Below, piece by piece: positions 1-4,696 of a stretch of DNA of 5,164 bases. The DNA comes from DAOTXL01 sp034434895 (GTDB lineage: Bacteria > Chloroflexota > Anaerolineae > JAAYZQ01). The stretch is from positions 1 to 5,164 of the forward strand of contig DAOTYI010000049.1 in the NCBI GenBank assembly GCA_034434895.1. Direction: 5' to 3'. Numbering within the stretch: position 1 is the first letter of the stretch; the number at the start of each line of letters is the position of its first letter. The position numbers were made by a program, and so were the translations under genes. Under the pieces are notes generated by a model. The model worked only from the letters and a program-made list of their open reading frames with translations, did no database searches and had not been told where the DNA came from.

Positions 1-667
1 TGACCACGTCACAGCCATTCTCGGCCAGCACTTCGACCGTGGCATTGGCCCCATCGCCCATCATCGCCCCTTCGACGCAGCCCAGGAAAAAGGCCACATG
101 GGCGCGGCGTTCCCCTCGGGCCGGGATCAGGTCGGGCAGGGTCCGGCGTGTGCTGCGCAACGGCAGGTGGTTGGGCAACATCCGTTCCATATCCCGCAGT
201 TGCGCGGGCAGCAACCTGGTGATCCCCACCGCATTGAGCAGGGCACGCAGGCCACTGCGCTCGTACATGGCCACCGGCCTGGTCAGCAGTTCTAGCAGGC
301 CGGTGCGCGGAAAGAGGCCGCGAAAGAGGAGCGGCTTGAGCGGCGGTGTTCCCAAGGCCTGCTCGATGGCATAGCGCGCCTCCAGACACAGATCGGCCGG
401 CCGGATGCCCACCGGGCAGATCTCCTGGCAGGCCAGGCAGTCCAGGCAGCGGTAGATATGGTCCTTGAAATTGCGGGTCAGTTGGAGCTCCCCCTCGATG
501 GCCTTGGCAATCAGCGCCACCCGACCGCGGGGCGATTCAGTTTCGCGCAGGTTGGCCTTGTAGGTCGGACACACCGACAGGCACAACCCGCAGCGGATGC
601 AATAGTTTACCTCCTCCTGGGTCGGGCCTTCAAAGCCCGCCCAGGCCGATTTCGGCTCGTTCTCCAT
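1..667 (-). CDS. glcF: GlcF/LutA-type Fe-S oxidoreductase subunit (glycolate/lactate oxidase iron-sulfur subunit), 3' end cut by window edge
   Basis: This is the N-terminal 222 residues of an iron-sulfur subunit of the glycolate/D-lactate oxidase family. In that family it passes electrons from a flavoprotein partner (GlcD type) to the respiratory chain at the inner face of the membrane. Two ferredoxin-like 4Fe-4S motifs are visible: Cys23/26/29/33 (CIRCGLCLSVCP) and Cys74/77/80/84 (CLDCLACQEICP). Between them lies the family-typical ESPRGRVALI segment. A first CCG-domain start appears near residues 190-222, with GC at 196-197 and a following NGCDVV. The ATG at 667 is 4 nt after the larA stop, so translation is probably coupled. 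Only weak purine-rich sequence precedes it. The ORF is open to the left edge, so the second half (remaining CCG motifs) and any glcD partner lie outside. The family is secure. The substrate (glycolate, lactate or another 2-hydroxyacid) is not determined by this sequence. Confidence 0.9.
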   Translation of the reverse strand, partial: MENEPKSAWAGFEGPTQEEVNYCIRCGLCLSVCPTYKANLRETESPRGRVALIAKAIEGELQLTRNFKDHIYRCLDCLACQEICPVGIRPADLCLEARYAIEQALGTPPLKPLLFRGLFPRTGLLELLTRPVAMYERSGLRALLNAVGITRLLPAQLRDMERMLPNHLPLRSTRRTLPDLIPARGERRAHVAFFLGCVEGAMMGDGANATVEVLAENGCDVV

Positions 668-671
668 ACTC

Positions 672-1967
672 TTAGCTCTTTGGGGTTTGAACAATCGGCA
701 GGGTCAGCAGGGCATGGGGCACAATCAGCACCTCCAGGTGATCGCCCAGCTTTTCCCGCACCAGGGCAAAGGCCGCCTCCATCGTCGGCGCGGCCAGCAG
801 TTTGGCCGAACGGATCAGGTCCGGGTCCTGAGCTCCGACGATGATGACCTGGTTCTGTTCCAGGACTTTGGCCAGGACAAAGGCCCGCTGCTGGCCGGGT
901 GGATAGCCATGTTTCCGGGCATCGTCCAGGATGAACTGCACGTCGGGTGCCTCCTGCATCGCCTTCAGGAAGCGCTGCTCGCCCACCCCCTCGCCGGCCC
1001 CCTCGCCGCAGGGAGCGGGGACGATGAAAAAGCCACCCGGCCTGACCACCGGCGTCGGCGCGAAAAAGAGGTAGCTGGCCGCCCGGCTGGCCTGATACAG
1101 GTTGGCGTCCTTGGGGAAGCCAACTCCGGCCACAGCCACGTCATACTGGCGCGGGACCGGCACCTCGTACAGCGTCCTGGCCAGGGCGACCAGTTCCTGG
1201 AAGGTCGCCTCCGGTTCGCCGGCCCGGACGTAGACCACCCGCTTCCGGTCGTCCTGGACGACATTGAGGATAAAGCGCAGGCCCGCCCGCCGCGCGGCCT
1301 CGCTGATCGCTTCGTGGAAAGGGTTCCCCTCGATGCGGCCCAGGCGTGTGCCGGGATGGTCAATCATGTGCGGGCCGTGGGTGTAGGCGATCATCTTTTC
1401 CCCGGCCGCGCCGACGGCCAGCGTCTTGCGCCCACCGGAATAGCCGGCGTACTGGTGCGGCTCGACGATACCGGTGGCGATGAGCAGGTCGGCCTCGTAG
1501 GCGGCCTTGTGCACCGACAACGGGATGCCGCTCTCGGTCGTGCCTAGGTCCACCAGCGCCTCCGGGTTTAGCGGTTCGTTGTCTATCACCCGGTACCGGT
1601 CCACCACGGCCCGGCCCAGCTTGGCCCTCTTTTCCTCCAGCGTGCTGGGGCGGTGCAGGCCGATGCCGCACAGCAGCGTCACATCCTCATCGCGGATGCC
1701 GGCCGCTTCCAACTCGGCCAGAAGCGGGGGGACCAGCAGATGGTCCGGGCTGGCACGGGTCACATCGGTAAAGACGATGCACACCCGGTCGCCCGGCCCG
1801 GCCAGCTCGCGCAGCGGCGGCGAGTTGATAGGATGGGCCAGCGCTTCGGCTACCGCTGCCGGCACGTCAGCAATGGGCGGCACCGTTTTGGACTCGACGA
1901 CAGTGCCCTGCCAGCCGGCGGGCAGGTCAAAGGTCAATTCGCCTCGGTCGAAAGGGACTGTGTACAT
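672..1967 (-). CDS. larA: LarA-family nickel-pincer 2-hydroxyacid racemase/epimerase (lactate racemase domain, DUF2088)
   Basis: A 431-residue LarA homologue. LarA uses a covalently bound nickel-pincer nucleotide to racemise lactate, and relatives act on other 2-hydroxyacids. Residues aligned by motif with Lactobacillus plantarum LarA are Asp68 and Arg71 (FTDVTR), His105 (GIGLHR), His171 and the cofactor Lys181 (HQYAGYSGGRK), and the nickel ligand His197 (YTH). His171, Lys181 and His197 keep the exact 10- and 16-residue spacing of H174/K184/H200. Gln292 matches Q295, but Arg295 replaces K298, so the substrate may not be lactate. The ATG at 1967 is chosen because GGGAG at 1977-1973 sits 5 nt upstream. 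An in-frame ATG at 1970 and a TTG at 1979 are poorer choices. The gene is 4 nt upstream of glcF, which suggests racemisation feeding an oxidase. The cofactor-making LarB/C/E proteins are not in the window and would be needed elsewhere. Family confidence is high; substrate is open. Confidence 0.93.
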   Translation of the reverse strand: MYTVPFDRGELTFDLPAGWQGTVVESKTVPPIADVPAAVAEALAHPINSPPLRELAGPGDRVCIVFTDVTRASPDHLLVPPLLAELEAAGIRDEDVTLLCGIGLHRPSTLEEKRAKLGRAVVDRYRVIDNEPLNPEALVDLGTTESGIPLSVHKAAYEADLLIATGIVEPHQYAGYSGGRKTLAVGAAGEKMIAYTHGPHMIDHPGTRLGRIEGNPFHEAISEAARRAGLRFILNVVQDDRKRVVYVRAGEPEATFQELVALARTLYEVPVPRQYDVAVAGVGFPKDANLYQASRAASYLFFAPTPVVRPGGFFIVPAPCGEGAGEGVGEQRFLKAMQEAPDVQFILDDARKHGYPPGQQRAFVLAKVLEQNQVIIVGAQDPDLIRSAKLLAAPTMEAAFALVREKLGDHLEVLIVPHALLTLPIVQTPKS

Positions 1968-1972
1968 CATTA

Positions 1973-1977
1973 CTCCC
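1973..1977 (-). promoter_or_regulatory. Shine-Dalgarno site for larA
   Basis: Minus-strand GGGAG lies 5 nt before the ATG at 1967. It overlaps the longer TTG-initiated reading (1979) and is too close to the ATG at 1970, so it favours the 1967 start. Confidence 0.6.
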
Positions 1978-1988
1978 AATCTACGAAG

Positions 1989-2026
1989 GTGCCAGGCACT
2001 TGAGAATTCGCCGAAGGGCCTGGCCC
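1989..2026. repeat. Two adjacent odd-centred palindromes in the DUF2283-larA gap
   Basis: In the 63-nt gap between the DUF2283 stop and larA there are two short palindromes, GTGCC-A-GGCAC (1989-1999) and GGGCC-T-GGCCC (2016-2026), with centres 27 bp apart. Their shared cores (1991-1997 and 2018-2024) also form a 7-bp inverted repeat with a 20-nt loop, so one RNA hairpin or two alternative small ones are possible just upstream of the larA ribosome-binding site. There is no T run, so this is not a standard terminator. An operator, an RNA processing or attenuation element, or a remnant of a dispersed palindromic repeat are all possible. The structure is seen in the sequence; the role is unknown. 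Confidence 0.45.
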
Positions 2027-2030
2027 CCGC

Positions 2031-2252
2031 CTATGCGGCTGCAACTTCAGGCACAACCTGGTATTTCACCGGCAGCAACCGCTCAAGACTGAGATGCCGC
2101 GAAGCGTCAAGGATCTCGATCCCTACAATCTTGTCTCCTTCGCCCATATCCAGGACAATGTCCTCTGCAACCCGCCTGTTTATGACCGGCTGCTTCTGGT
2201 CATCCAGACGGAGGTAGAGCAGGTCTGTTTTGACATTATACAGAATGTGCAT
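2031..2252 (-). CDS. DUF2283 domain protein, possible antitoxin partner of the DUF4258 gene
   Basis: A 73-residue protein with the DUF2283 signature. It has an N-terminal beta strand pair (YNVKTDLLYLRL, residues 5-16), then VAEDIVLDMGEGDKIVGIEILDAS (residues 28-51; acidic turn followed by the hallmark IVGIEILDAS). The tail LPVKYQVVPEV is short and variable. DUF2283 proteins have no established biochemical activity. They often sit next to small DUF4258-like genes, which suggests a two-gene toxin-antitoxin-like unit, but this is inference. The ATG at 2252 is chosen because GGGAGG (2264-2259) lies 6 nt upstream and because the conserved domain begins there. An upstream in-frame ATG at 2282 would add ten unconserved residues. 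The gene overlaps the DUF4258 stop by 17 nt, implying coupled translation. Its DNA is clearly less GC-rich than the flanking operons. Confidence 0.85.
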   Translation of the reverse strand: MHILYNVKTDLLYLRLDDQKQPVINRRVAEDIVLDMGEGDKIVGIEILDASRHLSLERLLPVKYQVVPEVAAA

Positions 2253-2517
2253 CTGGTTCCTCCCATTGTCCATAGAATACATAGACCGTCACGGTGACAA
2301 TGCTCCCTTCCTCAATAGCGTAAATCACTTCAACTCTCTTTTGCTCGTAATACTTTCCATGCCGTTGCTGCCTGAAATCATAGACTTTAGCCTTCCCCCA
2401 GCGATCATACCTGGCTGGAATGGGGAACCCGCTATGGATCACGTCTTTGATCTCTTGCACGTTGGTGCCGCGCTCCTCAGCGCGTTCCGAAGTGTGTGGA
2501 TCGATCCGGATTTCCAT
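2236..2517 (-). CDS. DUF4258 domain small protein, possible toxin-like partner
   Basis: A 93-residue basic protein of the DUF4258 type. It shows an N-terminal H-x(2)-ERAEERG helix (residues 8-17, then EIKDVIHSG at 22-30), a central charged strand region (GKAKVYDF, residues 41-48) and a C-terminal VEVIYAIEEG...VTVTVYVFYGQWE (residues 62-86). The helix-plus-sheet layout is what one sees in small RelE/BrnT-like RNase toxins, but no catalytic residues can be assigned and the function of DUF4258 is not established. The start is set at the ATG at 2517 because AGGGGAG (2530-2524) is 6 nt upstream and the conserved domain starts immediately. A longer in-frame reading from 2607 adds a hydrophobic leader that is translated from a noncoding repeat and should not be used. 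The gene overlaps the downstream DUF2283 gene by 17 nt. GC over 2221-2400 is about 44%, against about 70-75% in sampled neighbouring operon segments, suggesting transfer. Confidence 0.82.
   Translation of the reverse strand: MEIRIDPHTSERAEERGTNVQEIKDVIHSGFPIPARYDRWGKAKVYDFRQQRHGKYYEQKRVEVIYAIEEGSIVTVTVYVFYGQWEEPDAHSV
2259..2264 (-). promoter_or_regulatory. Shine-Dalgarno site deciding the DUF2283 start
   Basis: Minus-strand GGGAGG lies 6 nt before the ATG at 2252 and inside the 3' end of the DUF4258 gene. It rules in favour of the 73-residue product over an ATG at 2282. Confidence 0.75.
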
Positions 2518-2523
2518 CCTGCA

Positions 2524-2530
2524 CTCCCCT
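2524..2530 (-). promoter_or_regulatory. Shine-Dalgarno site deciding the DUF4258 start
   Basis: Minus-strand AGGGGAG lies 6 nt before the ATG at 2517. It is the strongest ribosome-binding site in the window and lies just outside the inverted repeat at 2539-2639. It argues against initiation inside that repeat. Confidence 0.75.
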
Positions 2531-2538
2531 GAGAGCCA

Positions 2539-2639
2539 GTCTGAAAAGCTTACCACAAAGACACAAAGGCCACAAAGGAACACGAAGGAAACGAATAAAA
2601 ACCGCATGGTGCCCTTGGTGTCCTTGGTGGTTTTCAGAC
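2539..2639. repeat. 101-bp imperfect inverted repeat, CCACAAAG/CTTTGTGG-type dispersed hairpin (MITE-like)
   Basis: The ends are a perfect 9-bp inverted pair, GTCTGAAAA (2539-2547) and TTTTCAGAC (2631-2639). Inside them each arm carries an iterated CCAC(A/C)AAG-ACAC(A/C)AAGG pattern: left arm about 2552-2580, right arm about 2610-2630 on the opposite strand. The centre is an AT-rich loop of about 25-30 bp. Repeats of this CACAAAGG/CCTTGGTG type are, from general experience, scattered in many environmental bacterial genomes. When conceptually translated they give spurious hydrophobic or TKTQRPQRNTK-like peptides, as happens here in both directions. No transposase and no clear target-site duplication are visible. 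It lies in the leader of the DUF4258 gene, where a transcript would fold it into a long hairpin. Mobility is inferred, not shown. Confidence 0.7.
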
Positions 2640-2790
2640 AAGCTCTGAAGCCTCGCCGGCCACTGCGGGCTATGGCTCAACAGGTCACAGAGCTGCTGCA
2701 CAAACGCACAACGCCCTGGCCTGGCAGGGCGTCGTCGCTATCACCTGTCACAAGCCGCCGTTGGCCTGGTTCCCTTGTCCGACGCTTCCC
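2640..2790 (-). other. Noncoding, potentially structured 5' leader upstream of the DUF4258 gene
   Basis: No coding signal is convincing on either strand in this part of the 330-bp gap between arfB and the DUF4258 gene. If the promoter at 2791-2819 is used, the transcript would start near 2784 and carry about 265 nt of leader. The leader contains a perfect 8-bp hairpin (2711-2732), an outer 6-bp pair ACAGGT/ACCTGT (2680-2685 with 2743-2748) nesting it, and a 7-bp pair AGCTCTG/CAGAGCT (2641-2647 with 2688-2694). I do not recognise a known riboswitch or small-RNA family. Confidence 0.4.
2711..2732. repeat. Perfect 8-bp hairpin (stem ACGCCCTG/CAGGGCGT, 6-nt loop)
   Basis: The 8-bp arms at 2711-2718 and 2725-2732 are exact reverse complements around a GCCTGG loop. 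There is no T run on either side on either strand, so it is a poor intrinsic terminator. It sits between the predicted promoter and the repeat-bearing part of the leader and could be an RNA structural element or a protein-binding palindrome. Confidence 0.6.
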
Positions 2791-2819
2791 AGTATACCAC
2801 AGGGTTGGGTTGCTTACAA
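2791..2819 (-). promoter_or_regulatory. Predicted sigma70-type promoter for the DUF4258/DUF2283 (and perhaps larA-glcF) transcript
   Basis: On the minus strand a TTGTAA -35-like box (2819-2814, 4 of 6 to consensus) and a TATACT -10 box (2796-2791, 5 of 6) are separated by exactly 17 bp. The -10 is preceded by TGG, giving an extended -10 match. The site lies just after the arfB stop and upstream of the DUF4258 gene, where a promoter is expected. The expected start point is near 2784. No equally good promoter is seen immediately upstream of larA. Confidence 0.5.
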
Positions 2820-2849
2820 AAACGGTGGGGGGGGCTGACCCGGACCGTT
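2818..2849 (-). terminator. Weak rho-independent terminator candidate at the end of arfB
   Basis: On the minus strand AACGGT (2849-2844), part of the arfB TAA stop, pairs with ACCGTT (2826-2821). The loop contains GGG and an eight-base C tract that could pair further. The second arm runs into TTTTT (2822-2818). The stem is short and the loop long, so termination may be inefficient. Position right at the end of the operon supports the call. It overlaps the -35 box of the next promoter. Confidence 0.4.
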
Positions 2850-3282
2850 ATTCATACTCCTGCACCCTTTCCCGCTTCCGCTTGATTTCGCCCCGCCGTT
2901 TCTTGATGCGCAGCCGCCGTTCCTGCGAGGCAGCGGTGGGATGGGTGGGTTGGCGGCGTTTGCGGCGTTTGAGCGCCTGTTGCATCAATGCCTGAAAGCG
3001 GGCGAGCACCTCCTGGCGGTTGCGCCACTGGCTCCGCTCCGACCGGGCGACCAGGTGCAGCACCCCGTCCGCGTCCAGGTAGCCGGCCAGCCGCTTGAGC
3101 ACCCGCGCCCGTTGCTCGTCGCTCAGGCTGGGCGAGTGGGCCACGTCGAAGAGCAACTCCACCCGGGTGGACGATTTTTGCACATGTTGGCCACCCGGCC
3201 CGCTGCTCCGCGAGAAGCGGAAGTTGAGCTCGGCCAGGGGGATGCTGACTTGATCGTTGATGGACAGGCTGTCGTCGTCCAC
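2848..3282 (-). CDS. arfB: Alternative ribosome-rescue factor B, GGQ peptidyl-tRNA hydrolase (YaeJ family)
   Basis: A 144-residue ArfB/YaeJ-type protein, which hydrolyses peptidyl-tRNA on ribosomes stalled at mRNA 3' ends. The release-factor-like catalytic motif is seen as RSSGPGGQHVQKSSTRVEL, with Gly30-Gly31-Gln32 (Escherichia coli ArfB has it at about 26-28). The C-terminal 35-40 residues are strongly basic (KRRKRRQPT, then ERRLRIKKRRGEIKRKRER), matching the tail that enters the empty mRNA channel and distinguishing ArfB from full release factors, along with the lack of a codon-reading domain. The GTG at 3282 is chosen: it gives the usual family length and lies 13 nt after the GH4 stop, with GGGA close upstream. 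An ATG at 3336 is in frame but would overlap the GH4 gene by 41 nt and add 18 unconserved residues. It is probably co-transcribed with the two genes upstream. Family assignment is secure; the start is less certain. Confidence 0.93.
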   Translation of the reverse strand: MDDDSLSINDQVSIPLAELNFRFSRSSGPGGQHVQKSSTRVELLFDVAHSPSLSDEQRARVLKRLAGYLDADGVLHLVARSERSQWRNRQEVLARFQALMQQALKRRKRRQPTHPTAASQERRLRIKKRRGEIKRKRERVQEYE

Positions 3283-3295
3283 GGTTTCCCGGTTG

Positions 3296-4690
3296 TCACC
3301 GGGGCCTGCCGCCAAACCGCGGCAGATACCCGGCATACTCGGTCAAATAGGCCTCCAGGATGGCGCGGGCGGTGTCCAGGTCGTTGATACACGGGTCGAG
3401 CAACAGTGCCTGGAGCGCCTTTTGCCGGTCGCCGCAGGCAGCCGCATCCACCGCCAGGCTCGCCACGGCGATCTCGCGGCGGCACAGTTCGGTGACCATT
3501 TCCGGCAGCGGGCCGACCTCCAGCCCCCGGATGCCCCCGCCATCCACCACGGCCGGGACTTCGACGATCGCCCCTTCGGGCAGGCCAGCAATGTAGCCCT
3601 GGTTGGGGAGGTTCACCGCCTCACGGCGGGTCTGGTGGCCCAACAGCCCCTCGATGATCTCGACGGCCCCCTCGCCATGCGCCTTCCTTAATCCATCTAT
3701 CGCCGCCTCTCCACGGGCCATGGCTTCGATGGTCTGCCACTGTCTGTCGCGCTCCAGCCTGGCCCGTTCCCAGTCGTAGAGAAAGAGGTTGTACTTTTCC
3801 CAAGGCCGGGTCTGGGGATCGTGACACCAGGGCAGGTATTCGGCCAGATGGCTGTCGCCGGGCACAGGGCACAGGCCGGTCGCCTGCCACACGGCGCGGG
3901 TCAACGGCTCGAAATCGGGCGGCAGGGCCAGGAACGCCTCCCGGAAAAGGGGGTACAGGTCTTCACCGCTGCGCCGGTCGCGCACCTCCAGGATCCAGGT
4001 GAAGTGGTTGAGGCCGGCGGCCTTGATCTCGACCAGCGGCCGGACCTGACGGGCCACGATGCCGGCCAGCGGCCAGATGTCGGGGTGGGCATTGCTGTTC
4101 ACGCCGGGCGGCACCTCCACACCCAGGCGGTCGGCCAGCGCCACACCGACCAGCATGTAGGCGATTTCGATCTGGTGGCACAGCCCCACCGTCTTGATGG
4201 AGCTGTAGCGGCTCACCGCCAGGCAGAGGCGGGGCAGCGGGTTGGCAAAGTTGATCAGCCAGGCTGCCGGGCAGAGGCGCTCCATATCCCGGGCGATGGC
4301 CAGTATGGCCGGCACCTGGCGCAGGGTGTGAGCCAGGCCGCCGGGTCCGCCGTTCTCGCCGTAGGGCTGGCGCACGCCGAAGCGAAGCGGGATCTCCCAA
4401 TCGCGCTGCCACAACCCCTCCCGCGGCCCGGTTTCAATGGCGACGATGACAAAATCGGCCCCCGGCAACAGCTCCTCGCGCCGGGTTGAACTCTGAATGG
4501 TCAGCCCGGCATCCCATTCGCGGTTCAGGCGGCGGGCCAGAGCGTCAATCAGGCTCAGCCCCTTGGCGTTCGAGTCCACCAGGGCCAGCCTGCTGCCGCG
4601 CAGCCGCTCACTGTGCAGCAGGCTGGCCAGTGTGCCCAGGCCAAAGCTGGCACTCCCGGCGCCGATGATGACGATCTGGCAGGCAGCCAT
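3296..4690 (-). CDS. Glycoside hydrolase family 4 enzyme (NAD+ and Mn2+-dependent; alpha-galactosidase/galacturonidase/6-phospho-glucosidase superfamily)
   Basis: A 464-residue GH4 protein. This family cleaves glycosides by NAD+-assisted oxidation at C3 followed by elimination, using a divalent metal; it is cytoplasmic and no signal peptide is seen. Visible motifs are the Rossmann IIGAGSASFG (residues 8-17) with Asp39 ending the second strand, PYGENGGPGGL (109-119), NFANP (147-151), the metal ligand Cys171 in GLCHQ, the second ligand His229 in AGLNHFTW, SHLAEYLPW (280-288), and the C-terminal LPNQGYIAGLPEGAIVEVP (361-379). The HxxEYLPW and GENGGPGG features resemble the MelA/LplD branch more than the 6-phospho-glucosidases, but the substrate cannot be assigned. 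The spacing between the two metal ligands is 58 residues, about twice that in Thermotoga AglA. The ATG at 4690 has a GAGG-type ribosome site overlapping the stop of the upstream gene, with only 6 nt between genes, so coupling is likely. Confidence 0.92.
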   Translation of the reverse strand: MAACQIVIIGAGSASFGLGTLASLLHSERLRGSRLALVDSNAKGLSLIDALARRLNREWDAGLTIQSSTRREELLPGADFVIVAIETGPREGLWQRDWEIPLRFGVRQPYGENGGPGGLAHTLRQVPAILAIARDMERLCPAAWLINFANPLPRLCLAVSRYSSIKTVGLCHQIEIAYMLVGVALADRLGVEVPPGVNSNAHPDIWPLAGIVARQVRPLVEIKAAGLNHFTWILEVRDRRSGEDLYPLFREAFLALPPDFEPLTRAVWQATGLCPVPGDSHLAEYLPWCHDPQTRPWEKYNLFLYDWERARLERDRQWQTIEAMARGEAAIDGLRKAHGEGAVEIIEGLLGHQTRREAVNLPNQGYIAGLPEGAIVEVPAVVDGGGIRGLEVGPLPEMVTELCRREIAVASLAVDAAACGDRQKALQALLLDPCINDLDTARAILEAYLTEYAGYLPRFGGRPR

Positions 4691-4696
4691 CTTGCC

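Noticed and set aside
687..1547. Long plus-strand open frame of 286 codons
   Set aside because: It lies wholly antisense to larA, whose motifs are unmistakable. Its product is Gly/Arg/Gln-rich low-complexity sequence typical of a shadow frame in GC-rich DNA.
1968..1979. TTG start at 1979 for larA
   Set aside because: The GGGAG ribosome site lies within this extension and is well placed for the ATG at 1967.
1507..2217. Plus-strand open frame of 236 codons spanning the larA start and the DUF2283 gene
   Set aside because: Ser/Arg-rich without recognisable motifs. It covers two supported minus-strand genes and the gap between them.
2518..2607. Signal peptide or membrane helix on the DUF4258 protein
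   Set aside because: It is encoded by the inverted repeat and lies upstream of a strong ribosome-binding site and the conserved domain start at 2517.
2539..2639. CRISPR array or insertion sequence
   Set aside because: The units are short and imperfect, not separated by unique spacers of constant length. No transposase or clear target duplication is present.
1991..2725. Recurring GCCWGGC motif as a genome signal or operator family
   Set aside because: The motif also occurs inside coding sequence (for example near 430, 4220 and 4260), and one or two hits are expected by chance in DNA of this GC content.
2711..2732. Intrinsic terminator
   Set aside because: The stem is perfect but there is no T run on either strand after it.
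2420..2995. Plus-strand open frame of 191 codons through the noncoding gap
   Set aside because: It is antisense to the 5' end of the DUF4258 gene, reads through the inverted repeat (giving a TKTQRPQRNTK-like peptide) and the promoter region, and ends antisense to arfB. No domain is recognisable.
3821..4489. Plus-strand open frame of 222 codons
   Set aside because: It is antisense to the GH4 gene and has no family motif or credible ribosome site.
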